Notes: generated by a model not told the origin, from the letters alone. DNA of 64,000 bases from Pyrocephalus nanus (GCA_038380795.1 CM076280.1:4327501-4391500), one strand, 5' to 3'; numbered from the stretch's first letter, positions 1 through 13,496 are shown. Numbers and translations are program-made.

Positions 1-45
1 GCAACCTAAGACTCCTTGGAGGGGTGTGGAACCCAGACAAGGGAG

Positions 46-305
46 ATGTAGTGATGCCAGAGAGTAAAACAAGAGGGCAGTGGCTGTAAAACAGCTGTTT
101 GCAAAGCTGCAAGTTGAATATTAGGAAAACAGTTTTCCCTGGGAAGGAAGTGCAGGCCTGGGATGGGTTGTCTAGACAGGCTGTGGAAGTGCCATCCTTT
201 GGAGCCTTGGCTGGATGAAGTCCTGACCTGAGCCAGCCTTGGCCACGGTCCCGTGTTGAGCAGGAGACTGAGAGGGTTCTCCCAGCCAATATTCCGGTGA
301 TAAGA
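46..305 (+). mobile_element. Decayed CR1 LINE, 3' end
   Basis: This is an old remnant of the C-terminal part of CR1 ORF2 and the short 3' UTR. CR1 is a non-LTR retrotransposon copied by target-primed reverse transcription, so most copies are 5'-truncated as here. Recognisable blocks in the expected order are an AAACAAGAGGGCAGTGG block near 67 (family: GACAAGAGGCAATGG), GAATATTAGGAAAACAGTTT near 116 (family: GATATTAGGAAAAACTTTTT), the GGTTG.C..G.CAGGCTGTGGAAG.GCCATCC block at 166-197, and a decayed GGTTCTCCCAGCC near 275 in place of the usual GGTCCCTTCCAACC. The 3' repeat is not clear. Divergence is high and the left edge is uncertain; it may begin at or before the window start. Identification is by eye. 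Confidence 0.6.
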
Positions 306-822
306 GATTTTGGAAGGGAGAAGCTGCATCTGCAAAAACATTTATTTAATACTCCACATCGGGCAAAATTAGCTGAGGGAGGGCAATCCCGTTTTGTAAA
401 CATGTGGGAAAAAGAACAACTTAAAAATGTAACAAAAGAGTAAAAAGTCCAGACGCTGTTTTATACTTCTTGAAAAACCATTCTGCAGCATCTCAAGTGA
501 TAGCCATCCATTTGTGTACATGTCAAACCATACAGCAGTGCATCTGTCATTGCTTTTCTTCACTTTGAGACAATTGGGCATAGATTCTGTGGGTTTCTTA
601 TTTCCAGCCCTGTATAAACAAAATTTGGTTTATTATGTTTACTCATTTGGGAAACAGCTGATACTTTGGGTGTGTATTCTAAGATTTTTTTTTAACTCCT
701 TTCAGTATTTTTTCCTGTGTCATAATAGTTGGCTCACAAAAGCAAAGTGCAGTAATCAGTGGGTTGTGGCTGAAATCAGAACCATGTACTGGGTTGATCT
801 TTTATGTCAGTTATGGTTACTA

Positions 823-835
823 AAGAAAAAAAAAA
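823..835. repeat. A-rich tract
   Basis: An adenine run with a single interruption, followed by mixed sequence. No LINE tail or target duplication is visible, so it is a simple repeat rather than a retroposed tail. Confidence 0.6.
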
Positions 836-3829
836 AGACTACTTGGTTGAATTTGAAGATAAGAGAAAGTCTCCTGAGGAAAAAATTATAGTGAATACTT
901 GGAATCAGCTGTAGTTATTTGGCTTTCAAATGGTCAGGGTTTTCCAAAGATTCTCTCTTCTCCCTGAAAAGTGTGAGCTGGCTGTGATTCTGGGAGAAAT
1001 AGATGGGCAAGGATGGGTTGTTTCCATGCAATGGCAGGTCAGTGCTGGGAGCATCCTCAGGAGGAAGATGATCTGTGCAAGACAAACTCTGTCCAAGCTT
1101 GGTGCTGGTGCTGTGGAGGTGATATTCTCCTTGGTATAGACTTCCTAAAGTCTTCTATTGGATCTTCCCAAGCTGCAGAGCAGGGAATAGGATTTCAAGA
1201 TCCACATGAAATGACAGAACTCCTGAGGCTTTTGGATCAAGGATTCCAGCTGTAATTTCAGTAATTACTGTCCTCTCTCTGATTTTCCTTCCACAAGATC
1301 CCACCTCTTGAGGGCACGACTGTCACACCTGCCATGGGGAAATTACCTTACCTTGAAGGTGTCCAGCCAGAAACTGAATTCTGGGCTGGCTCCAGTTTGC
1401 TTCCTAAAGTACCAAGGGTTGAGTTATCATGGGAGCTGCTTAGTCACATCAAGATATTGCTCATCCCAAGCCCTGATTCATTTAGTTGCACAGGAGGTTT
1501 TTGGGATGATGGCTTCATCATGAGTCAGTTCTTCATTACCACGTCCCTTTGACAGCACACAGCAATATTGGAGCTGCCACCAGGAAACAGATGAATGATA
1601 GGAGATTGGATGGACCCTGTCTCTGATAATGGTGAACATGTCGTGCCTCTGACACACACAAATGTGTTGCATCAGGCTGCTCGTGTGAGGGAGGCAGAAG
1701 CCTCTCTCAGCCCTGCCTGTGCTCGGATTATATATAGAAATGGTGAAGTGACTTTGCAGCTTGATTTCAGCTATTCCTATTCCCAACCATGTCTAATCAT
1801 TCCTTTTGAAAATCTTGTTAAGGTATTCTCGTCAATTAGCACTTGTTTCAGTGAGCTTCATGGATTAATTAGATGTTGCATTACAAAAAATAATTATGCC
1901 TTTTAACCATTTTCGGTTATTTACTTCTCTAAATGTTAGTTTTGTGAGGCAGACTGGCTTGGTGCCACAGTCATTTGGGTAGAATCTAACACAGATTAAT
2001 GAGCAAACTTGAAAAGCAAGCAGCGAGTCCCCCAGTGTTTTGTAATTAAGCAGTTTGATTAAAAACAACTGGAACAACTCTGTGCACTGAGAAACAAAGT
2101 GGAACAGCTCTCTCTGCACTGAGACCTAAGGAACAACAAATAGCAAACCCAGGTCTGAAAGTAATTTAGGGAGTTTGAAATTTTTCTTGGCTACCTGAAA
2201 GTTTCCTAGGAGAGGTTTTTTTTTGGGGGGGAGCAAGCACTGAGGCAGTGCAGATGTTATTCCCTTGCCTTCTGCTTTGCAAACATGGAATGGCAGAGGG
2301 ATACAGCAAGATTTCTGAGGAAGGAACTCAACTGCTTGTGCTGCTCTAGGACACAGCTCATGGAATTCATAAGAGGCGGCTTTTTAATGCAAACTGAAAA
2401 TTTGTGCCATCAGCTTTAATGGAGCTGCTTGTGCCTCACTGTGAGACCTAAACTGAGCCCTCCAAAAGTGCCTGTGCACAAATGGCCTGATACCTGTGTT
2501 GGACCAAAGGCTGGGGTAAAATTCCAGCCCCAATTCTGAGCAGAGCTTGGCTAATTTCCACCAACTAACAGGCTGGCTCTAAGTAAAAAAAAAGAAAAAA
2601 AAAAACCTACTAGGCATAAGTGACCTGACTGAGCACCCCAGGGCTTCATCAGGCAGGTTTCTATGCATGTGTGGACAATTGATGTGAACAAGGCTGGAAA
2701 AGCTGATGCTGCAGCTGAAGTGTGAGGCAGAGCTAAATGTTGCTCCCCTTGCATTAAGGGCAAGTCAGGTAGACAGAAAAATGCATGTTCTTCTCTTCCT
2801 CTCCCAGCATTACCTGCCTGAGCTACATTTCTGTAGAAATGTGCCTGGCTGAGGTCTCAGACATCAATTTTCTCTTATTTTCTAACCCATTTAGCTCTCT
2901 TTCACAGGCAGATCTTGTTTAGAATCAATAGCTCCCCACCATCAGCCCCATTTAGTGTGTATTCATTTATTGGATTTTGAAAATGGAAAGGAAGAAGACT
3001 TAAAAGAGAAAATATGAGGTTTTGCATTGAAGTGCAGTATTTGAAATGCAGGCCCTTTCTCTTGGCTTTAAGTACCACTGCATTACAAAACACAGTTGAA
3101 ATGATTCATGCTCCAGCTTGGCTTATAAAATCCATAAGCACAACTACAAAGACCTCTTCTTCCAAACCTGAGACATCAAATGCTGCTTAGATCATTTTAG
3201 TCAGCTCTTCACTCAGATTTTCCCTGAATTTGTAGCAGGTCACAAAGTCTTTGAGATCTGGCCTCTACCAAGAATGAATTCCTCTACATGGAATGAATTC
3301 TTGGAGACCTCTGACAGTGACCTGTTCCTTCTTTCTGCTGTTGCTCTGCAGAAGGTTGGTCACCTCATCTACTCAATGCAGCTTTGATGGCATCTGTAGG
3401 GCTACCATGGGCTCTCTGGGTTGCAGATTTGTCAGTCATTCTTGCAGATGAATATTCTGTGTTCCAGAGGGTCTGTTTATAATTTAGGTATGTGGGGAAA
3501 AAAAGATATTTTAGGGAAAACTCCCCAGAGTCCTGTCCTTACCTGTCAGTCTCATCCTTTCTACCACTGCTGTGTCCCTCACCACAATAAATTGGAGTAT
3601 AAAACTCTTACACCTTCTAGAAAACTTGACTAAGTGAAGCATTTCTTTTATCAATAAGGAAAGTTGTGTTTCTTTATCAACAATGACTCTTCCCCCCCCT
3701 TGTAAATGAGCAGAGGAGGACCATTAGTGAGGTGAGATGGGCATTGGGTCACAGTATTCTTTTTTGTAGCTTAATGTGCTTTTGCGAGAAAAGATCAAAA
3801 CAGCCTGTTTTACTATTTTTTTAATAAAG

Positions 3830-3855
3830 ATATATATATATATAAATATATATAA
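3830..3855. repeat. (TA)n microsatellite
   Basis: Alternating T and A broken by one AAA, directly visible. It is likely length-polymorphic. No associated gene is seen. Confidence 0.85.
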
Positions 3856-6800
3856 ACCTGTGTGGAAGCTTTCCCTCTCTTCACAGTCTTGTCAAACTCC
3901 CAGCCCAATGCAGGTGGAATTTTTTTCCCACATTCTCTGCCTCATTTAGGATTGCCTGTGCCTTCCTCTTCCTCAGGACAGTGAGCACAGGAGGAAACTC
4001 AGGGAGGAAAATGTGCTCATTTTCTGTCTGTTCACTTGGCAAAGTGCTTGAGGGAGCTGTGTGGGGATGGGGTAAGTAGGGTGTATTTAACCTTTCCATG
4101 TGCATGGAACGACCTTTGCACGGAAGTAATTCCTTGTATATACAATATTTGTATATTCCATTGCATTTACATACATGGAATAGACGTATTTTGTGCAAAA
4201 CAGCTGTTCTGAGCCAACCCCAGCATGCAGGAAAATGCTTTGTCAGGCAAAAGGGTAACCAGGGAACTGATCTCTGCTGTAAAACAAACATAAACTGCAC
4301 ATGGAGCTGTACAACCTGATTTGGGGCCTGTTACTCTGGGATTTGCCTGAATAGGGACAGAACAGGGGCAGGTCAGTGGATGCTCCTGCACTGGGAATGT
4401 TGGCAGACTCCACACTGGAGATCCAGTGAAGTTGGTGTTGTTTGAGAAGGTCCAGCAACATGGGAGAGCTTGTCTACAAAAAGTAACTTCTATCATGTGT
4501 GGCTCCTTTAAAGCCCCTGCCATGACAGGATTGGAGAAATAATATTAGTAATGGCACAGCTTTAGTCCAGGTAGCTCAAGGGCTGATAAATCCGTGTCTT
4601 AGTGGTCCAGGCTTCAGTGCAAGGTGCACAAAGGGAATCTGAGAGGATTTGTGAGTGCGCAGGATTAATTTTGGCAGCTGCTGCTTCACGGCTTCCAGTA
4701 TTCAAACAAACCAGATTAAAGATACACAAGGTATCTTTGCTCTAACACCTTCCCCTGACATCATAACAGATACACTTTCATAGAGACTTAGTGGTGATTA
4801 CTGTGAAGCACCTGCAATCACCTTTTCTTCCTCTTCTGTCTATATTTGCTTATCTGTTGTTTAACTGAATTTCTTAGAGCGGGGTTTAATCTCTTTAAAT
4901 TCCTGGAAAACATCTGGCAAATAATGAATGCAAGTGTGTACAAACAGTGATAAACTCCACCTGGTAGAGGCTGCTCTTCTTTCAGTGCTTCCTAGTCAGG
5001 ATGGGAATCAAAACTGGAAAACTTCCCAAAGCATATTTTCTTTCCAAACTCGGGAACAGTGGCCCTGAACTCGTGGCTCCCAGACCTGAAGCCCTGAGAG
5101 TGCTGAGGCTGACCAGGAATGTTGAGCTGCATCATGTCTTGTGCTTCAGTTCTTGTGCTGCTGACCCCCATAGGTTAAGGGTCAATGTGTGTGTGTCAAG
5201 TCTGATGCTGCAGTTGGGTGAAGCCTTGCACCGCACAAGCAATTCTGGCTAGTGTATCATTTTTATTTTGTTCATAATCTGACTCTTCTGCTTTATTTCT
5301 GCCTTTCTAATGGATAACATGAATTATGCCTGACTGGTTTTCCACGCTAATGTGCAGCAGAGGTGTGAAAAATATTGTAAGAGTGGCCATAACAAAGCTT
5401 CTCCCAAAACAGTAGAGTCTGCCTAGACCAGCAAAAACTTCACCTTACTGCTGAGCAGATGAAGCTGCTGCATGTGCAAAGGCTCTGCCCTTAAGCTTTC
5501 CCTTAGGACTAAACAGCCCATCCTAGGGAGGTTAAAATAATGATACATACAGGCTTATTCAGAGTTTAAATTTCACCTACATCTCTCTGCCTGAGCGGTA
5601 CCAAAATCCAGGCACTACTGAAATCCTCAGGAGAGCCAGAGGAAGATCTGAAGACCTGAATCTGAAGGCAGCCAAGAGGCAAAGGGACTCGGGAGGAATC
5701 CAGGCAGGCTGAATATGCTGTTTAGTGCCTATTCACATCTCATGTGTTCTTTAGCCAACAACTTACATCCAAGAATGTAATATCCTCCTCCGTTCTTCCC
5801 CCTCTTGCTGTCCAGTCCTACAGCCCTTATGTGAACTTTGAGTAATTCCCATCAAAGTCAGCTGGTTTGCTGAGTGAAGTTCAAATCTCCCTTGGCTCTG
5901 TGTTTGCAGCTCTAAGTCCTGGTAATAAAAGGGATTGGGGAATCTGCAGAGAATTGACAAACCACAGGCCAGCTCCATATCCTGCTCCCTGCCTCATCAG
6001 CCCTTTTCTGAAGGAAAGGTAACTCGCTGTCCAGCCCAGCAGAGACCTTAAACTCTGCTACCTTTCAGCTAAAGATCTGTCTAGAGATCCCCTTTCTTGA
6101 AGCCTCAGAATAAATTATCTTGTTCCAGTCCAAGCAGGGCAGTTAATGAGATTCATTCTCATGATTGACAGCCTTCCTTGACAGTCTTCATCACATCCCT
6201 CTGATGAGCTCCTGACAACAGTTTCTAAGGCAGTAAATTAGAACTGGACATAAAGCCTTCAGTGGGAAGTGAAGGCACTGTTTTGTGCTTACCAACTCTA
6301 AATGCAGAAAGAGGCAGTTTTAAGCCATAACACTTATCAGGCTTAGCCTGAACAATGATTCAGGCTTCCAAGAAAGATACTTGCTTAAGTGGTTTTATTG
6401 CTCTAAATGGGACTAACATTCACTTCTTATCAAAGCATTGACATTTCTAAACATATCTTACATATACACTTCATCAAGAGGGTTAGACTGTAGCCTAAAT
6501 TGTTCCATTCCTAACTTCAGTACAGAGCTTAAGGTGTTTGTTAAACCCTAAGGGCCAATGCCTTGAAAGCATATTAGCTATGGTAGTTCTTTCCTGTGTC
6601 CTGAGATGCTTTAATATTGTAGCTGGGCCTCTTCTCCCTGTAATGTTGGTGCTTTGGGGGTTTGAAATTGCTGAGTTTTTGGTTGTCTTTAGTCTGACAG
6701 CGTGTGTTGATGTGGTGCATTAGAGATGAACCCAACTGGAGCAGGTGAGAAAGCCCATCTCCCGAATTTTGGGGCCTGGCCAGACAAGCTTGAAGCAAAG

Positions 6801-7754
6801 CACTGAGCTTCAGGCATCTGTTGATGTGCTTGAACTGCATCACTTATCCTGAGCAGCTCCAAGCTCTGGGAATTGATAGCAGTGTGAATCCGTGTCTGGA
6901 TCCAATAAATGTGGCTTAAGATCAGCCTCAAATACAGGCATTTCTGAGAGATCTCATTGCAAGGGATGGGAATAGGAAATGCCAGCTCTAATGCAGCTTT
7001 CTCTTCTCCATACTAATTGTTTTAGCTAATGAGGGAGATGGAAGCACTCATGGTGTTTAAGCCTAGAGGGCTGAATCCCAGCAGAGTTGACTCAGCTGTT
7101 CATCTTTGCAAAGCAGAAAAGCTTGGTGGTGTATGTAGAAGGAAATGAAAAAAAGGAGGCTTTCCATGATGAAAAAAGCCTGCATTTGAACAATAAATAT
7201 AAAAATATTCTTCCCCATCACCTGCCTCAACAGAAGGGGGCAAAAATATTGTTAGAAATGGTGTGTGTGTTTGGATTTCCTATTGTAACAGTTTTGACCA
7301 AGCTAACATAAAATGGTAATATCCACAGAACAAAAGAATCCCCAAAAGGAGGGGATGTCTGAGTGGTGCCTGGTGCTGCAACCCCACTGCAGAGCCAGGG
7401 ATGCTCTGTGTGCACTGTTGTTACCTCTGTAACAGGCCCTACTACACCTTTTTAATTTCTTAGAGCTGGAGCTGCTGCAGGGGATTGTCTGGCATCTTTC
7501 AAACATGCTGCTTTTATTTACCTCTCTAAATCACTTATCTACATGTAGCAGCCTCTCGTTTTCTGGCCCTGTGACAAACAACCTGGTGGGGACACACGGG
7601 GAGCTGCTGGTGTGGTGGGGCAGAGGAAGGGGCTGTTGTGGAGCTGGATGACAGGAGCATGGCCCAGCTGGGACATCCCCATGGCATTTGTCATGCCAAG
7701 GATGAGCTTTTTTAGACTACAATGGGGTTGTACCAACATTGTCTTGTTTAAATA

Positions 7755-7880
7755 CCCTGAGATTAGCTAATAATGCTAAGGTTGTGGGATTGATCCCCTT
7801 ATGGGCCATTCACTTCAGAGTTGGCCTTGATGATCCTTTTGGGCCCCTTCCACCTCAGAATATTCTATGGATCTGTGAAG
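7755..7880 (+). mobile_element. tRNA-Ile-derived SINE with LINE-like tail (TguSINE1-like)
   Basis: This is a short interspersed element made of a tRNA-derived head and a tail like that of a CR1 LINE. The head reads CTAATAATGCTAAGG (7768-7782), which matches the anticodon loop and stem of tRNA-Ile with an AAT anticodon. It is followed by an internal promoter B box GGATTGATCCC (7787-7797; consensus GGTTCGATCCC) and the 3' acceptor end ATGGGCCA (to 7808). After that comes a non-tRNA body with CATTCACTT, then GATGATCCTTTTGGGCCCCT, then CTCAGAATATTCTATGGATC, which is like a CR1 3' end. The 5' third of the tRNA (D arm and A box) is missing or too decayed to see, so this copy is probably 5'-truncated and inactive. 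The name is from memory of the zebra finch SINE; the tRNA-Ile origin is visible directly. Confidence 0.8.
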
Positions 7881-7889
7881 TCATTGGTG

Positions 7890-7937
7890 AATATGTGAAA
7901 GCCTGTGAAATTTGTGTTAATATGTAAAAGCCTGTGA
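7890..7937. repeat. Short direct repeat beside the SINE
   Basis: AATATGTGAAAGCCTGTGA at 7890-7908 recurs as AATATGTAAAAGCCTGTGA at 7919-7937, with one mismatch and a 29-bp period. It is a local duplication. Both copies lie on the same side of the SINE, so they are not its target-site duplication. Confidence 0.75.
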
Positions 7938-10900
7938 GTAACCATCATTTGAGCCACAAGATGTGATGGTGCAGGATGAGCACTGACAGCCTGATGCTTT
8001 GCCTCCCTCCCCATCGTCTCGTGCTGGTGCTGAGCAGTAATTTCATCATCTGAGCAAACTGGAGTACTTAAACATGGAATATAGATGGGTGGATTGAGAG
8101 GTTATTGCTTGGGAAATAAGATTATGCTTGGCTGTGCTGGCTCAAAGTTGTTCTGTGAGGCTCTCCCTCATTTGGGAGGGCCAGAGGTGCCCCCTCCTTG
8201 CCCGTGGGTTCGGGTATAGCTTGTAGCAACTCTGCCAAGCCTGTGCATCAGCAGCATCAGGATGGAACCTGGATGCTATGGAAATATGAGTTCTTTTATC
8301 TGCTTTCTCGTGCACACCTCTGCAGAGAACTGGGCAGAGCCTGGAGCTTTCTCCAGGCACCCGGAGGTTATTTTGGTATCTTTTCTTGAAGATTTTTTTT
8401 TTCTTCTTAAAGCTTTTATTTCATGTGTATTTTGTAGCTGTAACTCCATTATTGGAAGACTGAGGAACTTCTCTCGCAGGCATCTTTCTGGATGGGATGC
8501 TGTAGGTCAGAGGCAAAGCCCTTTTCCCTATATATTTTTTTCTTTACAAATATCCCATTCTGGTTATATTCCCTTTGCCCCTGAGTGCTGACGTCTCACA
8601 CGTGCTTATTTTCCTCCTTTTCCTTCAGGGACTCCCAGGAATCTGTCTTTTTTCAGCAGGGAGAGGTGCCATTGTAGCAAGTGTCATGTTTACCCTTGGG
8701 ACTCTTGTTTCTGAAAATGGAAGAATTTCCAAGGAGGAGCAGGGCTGTCTTTAGGGGAATCCACTTGATCTGTCCCCATAGTTTTCATGTTTTCTTACCC
8801 TCTGGGAGGGGGGTTCTCCCTCTAGTCAGAATTGTGGATTGACAGAGCTATTTTTTGTTCTTAGCTGGTTTTGAGAGAAGCCAAAAATGGTGGTTTCCAT
8901 TAGTCATTTCCCATGTTGTCCATGTAAAGGCCACGGCAGGGCAGGAATTTGGCCCTCAGCCCATTGCCAGGATCCAGAAATCTGGGTGGGGGACTCTCCC
9001 TGCAGACTGTACATTAAGGGGAATTCCTTTTCAGGGGTGAGGGTTCACATTTTTCCTTTGGGGCTGGAGAATCGTCCTGTCCCTTCATCCAGAGACTAAA
9101 CTATGCTAAGCAGCTTCCTCAAGTTTGCCATGTCAGGGGCTCCCAGAATTTCATAGACTTTGTACAGAGCAAAAGAATCCTCATGGATATAACCAATGGC
9201 TGCTCCAGAGTGTGGATCTCTTCCTCTTTTGATTTCTGTTCTGATGGTTTGATGTTCACAAAACTGTGGTTAATTATTTAGGGTTTTTTTCCCCCCTTTT
9301 CTCTGTTGCTTTTCAGTTTCCTGGTGCAAGAGGAGGGTCAGGCACTAAAAAGCAGTTTAAAGGCTGTTTGTCCAAGTCTTGCAGGCCAAGCTGGCAGACA
9401 GGAATGGCATAAGGGTAGGAGGCACATTCAAGTGTTTTAATTCTGTGAGCCTAATGATCAGTGCTGTGTCATTGAGTCATAAACTGCATGGAACATCCAT
9501 CTGAGCAAAGACTTTATTTGTGTTCTGAAATGCTTTGCATGTTCTAAAGTGATAATGGCATTAATAGTAATAAAAAGGTATATTAAGTTACAGAGATGGT
9601 CTCTGTAGAGCAGAGAATACACTGACTGTGGGAGAGAGAACACTGTTGCCATGTGGTGACTTGGTATTTTATATTGTTTTATTACTATCTATACTTTATA
9701 GCTTTGGGTGTATTTTTCTTGCTTATTTATTGCTGCTTGAACGCTTCTGTCCAGAATATGGCAGGAGGCACCAGATGAATCATTATTATTCATAATAATC
9801 CTCACACTCACCTCTTAGTTCTTGCCACCATGTAAGTCTGTTAGAGCTGAATAGGCAGAAATTTTTGGTGACACAGAACAGATTCAAGTCACTTGTGTGA
9901 CTTGAACTAGTTGTGAATTGTCTCCACACCCTCCTGAGCAGAGCAGACCTACCTGTGGTGCTGCCTCAGGGTTGTTGCTTGGCAGGAGAAGGGGAATCTC
10001 TCCCTCAATCTCAGCAAATCCCTGATTCTGTTGTACCAAGTTGTTTATTTAGAGCTCTGGAACATTTTCTTTTTCTTTGCCCACTTAAAATGTGTGATGT
10101 TACAGTTTAAGGGTGGATATCAAGCCTTACTTTGTGCCGAAAGAGTAGCATATAAAGCTCTAGAATAAAACAGCCCCATATTGAAATATCTATTTTTGAA
10201 TGCTTAGGAAAGGGAAAAAATTCACTGGCAAACCCACGATGCTGAGAAATTACCACAAAGTCTCTGGAGTCAAATATGTGATTCCTGCTTCCCCTACTGC
10301 CCATCCAGGTCTTCCTTCCTATTAATTTCATTCGTTCATGCTCCTTCTAATTCCTTTTAATGACATTATTTACCTGGCCCTGTGGCTTCTTAACAACTCA
10401 AAGCCACAGAAACTGTTGCTCTGCTATTTTCCAGGCTTTAGCTGAAGCAGAGTGAAAGCTGATCCTTCTTGTAGAAGTGAGAACACCATCACACAGCCTG
10501 TGTGGTTCCAAGTCACCTCTGTGGTGAGCCCAGCACATGTTCCAGCTCCACTGGGCTGTGAATAAGGATATCCAAGGGGAAAAAAAAAAAAAAAGTGGGA
10601 CGTGAGTTTTAGCTCAGTGAAAATGCCTCAAATTTTCTGGAAGTGCAGAGTAAAAGAAGTGATACAGATTTTATGTTTTAAGAAAGCCAGCACTGGTTCT
10701 CTTAATTTAAGTAATTTTTCATGTAGTTAAAATTTATCACAGAGAGCAAAGACTTCAGCTGGTAAAAATTAGTGTATTTCCATAGAAGAACGAATCTGCT
10801 CTGGCTAATTCCAGCTCAGGCTTTGACTTCCTGCAAATAATGGAACTGTGAGGTGGGGATGGAAGGAAGGAATTAGCCAAGCTGCAGCTTGGCAGAGCCC

Positions 10901-13496
10901 ACTGTGTGGTGTTTTCAAGAATCCTGGATGCTGGAGCCCAGAATGGGCCAAAAACACTCATTACAACCAGTATTAACAACTTAATGCCTCTCCAGTTGTT
11001 AAGAGGTCACAAATCACCCCTGCTTTGCTTTCAGAGCCATTGGTTGTTTTGCAATTCCTGCAGGCAGCTCCGAGGGGCTCCGGGCCCAAATCTGTTTCCC
11101 ATTCCCGGTGCCCGCGGTGTGCTCGGTCACCCAAGCGACGTGGGACACTTTCTGCTCCCCCATTGGGGCAACCAAAGGATTTTAGGCATGAGATTAATTA
11201 GTACCACACTGCCTAATTATGCTGATGGAGCTGCAGGTGCTTGACATGGATAAAACCTGGACTTGTCCAGGGTGTGAATGTTTGTTAATGTGGCCTCGCC
11301 ACGGGCGGGACTCCTGTTGTGGTTGGCACTGTGGAAATGCTGAGGAGACATCCCCTGCTCCAAAGCATTTACAATTCCCAGTGATTTGGAATCCCATTGT
11401 TAACAGCCACAATGCATCGTGCCTTAGAACTGTAACACAATGTTCACCAGGCAGAAACAAAGATGCTCTGAGAGGCACAGTGAGAATGCTGTGTCTGTCG
11501 GAAACACTCGGCCTGCTCTGTACAAATGACCCTCGGAGGTGCTGGCACGGAGAGAGGTCTGGAAGGGGCAGGGAAAGGACCTTACCTTTTCAGTTTGCCC
11601 ATGTCCTGTCTCTGAAACCAGCCAGTTTTACATCTGAGCTCTTCGCTTCCCACCCAGGAGAATTACTAGCAGTGAACTTGGCATGATGCATCTTTTCAAG
11701 CCCTGATGTGATATAGGCTGTGACTCCTGCTCGTTCTGTGAGCACATCAAATTGGATTGTCTCTGAGTTTCCATAAGAACTTGCAATTGATTGCTTTTTT
11801 TTCCCCGGTTTACTTCACAGTTTTCTATATGTTTAGGAGTCGTTGTGACAAATGCTCATGCATTGGGTTTTTTGTGTTGAGTAGACACGGGGATCTCAGG
11901 TTTTCTGAAGGAAACGTGCTGCTTAGGTGCCTTGGAGAAGCTGCATGGATAAATCACATCCCCATCTCTCTATTTGCTACAAGTCTGATAGATCTAGTTG
12001 CAGTTTGCAGTAAGTGGTACAACCTCAATTTTCCCCTTCCTGAGACAGAAGCAAACAACCTCAAATAGAAAAGAAAAAGGTAATTTGAGAAAGATTTCAT
12101 CTTAGATGGTTTTGATTAAAAGACAGACATAAAGGAGTGTGCGTGGAAAGATTCACTTCTGGTCATCACAGTCTTCTGTAGCAAAGAAACAGAAGCCCTG
12201 CTTGTTTAATTTCCAGAAGGTTCTTGGCCTTTGTATTTTTCCCAAAGACATCGATAATTTCTATTTTTACCTCCACAGTTCTGAAAAATGCTCTGAATAT
12301 CTTCCAGAGGTGTGTTTGAGGGACCAGAAAAGTGAGGATTGAGACTCTTGAGAGTAAGCTGTAGTTGGGAAACTCAAAAGCATCCTTTAAGAAATGTAGG
12401 GGCTCTGCTTCATTTAATTAAATGCAGTACTTTAAAAGAGGGAACCGGCTCTGTGAAGTATCATTTATCTGTCAGGGTTTTGTAAAGGAATAAGACAATT
12501 TAAAGGTATGCTAATGTTCCCCATTATTCTGAAGCTAAGCTTTCAGTAAGAAAAACTGCCCTTCAAAGGCAAGTGTCATAGTTAACACCTCTTTATAAAA
12601 GATAAATGATAATGGAAGAGGAAAACAATTACCATAGTACTTTGAGCCACCAGGAAAGCCCTTGTGGAGGTTCTTCGTGGAAGATCATAACAGACAATGC
12701 ATCATAAAACAAACAACCCAGAATGAGGAAAAGCTGAACTTAACAGAAAATTATTTCCTTTTATTTTCATTTCACTTGACTTATTTTCCTGTGGCAATCA
12801 AAATTGATGTCTCTGGTGGAATTAGCATGTTTGTGACTATCTTGTGCTGTCGTAAATGTACTTTTAAAAAGAGATTTAAGGGCCCACCAGAGCTCTGAAT
12901 CACCCTGTGGACAGTCTTTTCTCTTGCACTATTGACTCTTAGGCAGAGAAACTTTCTCTGGTCCAGGCTGGTTTGATGCCTCTATTGTGTCCTGCTGTGC
13001 AATCTTTGAGCTGAAATTTTCAAGAGACCCAGTGGGCATTCCACATTTTTGGCAAGAATTGGCCATAAAAATACCTTAGACCCATTTGATGTTTCCATCC
13101 TTTATGTGTTTCATTCTCTGTTATCTCAGCACGAGCTGGCAATGGCAGGGGTCAGTCAGAAGACCCAGATCCAACAAAGTGCTTGGCATATGATTGCATT
13201 TAAACAGAGAATAGGAGTGGCTTCAAATCCTATGAATTAGGGAAAGGGATGATGTTGGCCAAAGCAATGAACCCCAGAGCCTTGGATGTGGATGGTGGGT
13301 CTGCCACAGCATCCCTGTGTGACCTTGCAGAACACCTGACCTTGCTGTGCATGCCTGTTAATCAATATTTTCATTATATCTTGGTTTCTGAGGGATTCAA
13401 AAACAAGTGTTTAGTCTCCTGTGAGCTTTATCAAATTAAATGTTTCAAATTGCAATACAGCACACAGTTGTTGGGAAGTGTCTGCAGGCAATAAGT
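7938..13496. other. Unique sequence, no gene recognised
   Basis: No gene or mobile element is recognised. The stretch includes a 16-base A run near 10579 and a small CpG-richer patch at 11070-11160. That patch is too short and too weak to call a CpG island. Open frames of up to 155 codons (11219-11686, plus strand) show no domain, no coding-like bias that I can see, and no splice context. Confidence 0.55.
10579..10594. repeat. Poly-A run
   Basis: A near-pure adenine tract. No upstream processed pseudogene or LINE is recognisable, so it is a simple repeat. Confidence 0.7.

Larger units (their letters stand above)
306..7754. other. Unique sequence, no gene recognised
   Basis: I see no gene, exon chain or transposon here. 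Open frames are all under about 140 codons and have no recognisable domain. The stretch holds A-rich runs near 823-835 and 2586-2606, a TA microsatellite at 3830-3855, and an AT-rich block near 1985-2075 that resembles conserved non-coding DNA. Composition is typical of bird intergenic or intronic sequence. Confidence 0.6.

Noticed and set aside
11070..11160. Local CpG cluster
   Set aside because: Too short and with too few CpG for an island; no transcription start features nearby.
11219..11686. 155-codon plus-strand open frame
   Set aside because: No domain or homology recognised, overlapping frames on the other strand, no splice sites with a consistent frame; within chance expectation for 64 kb.
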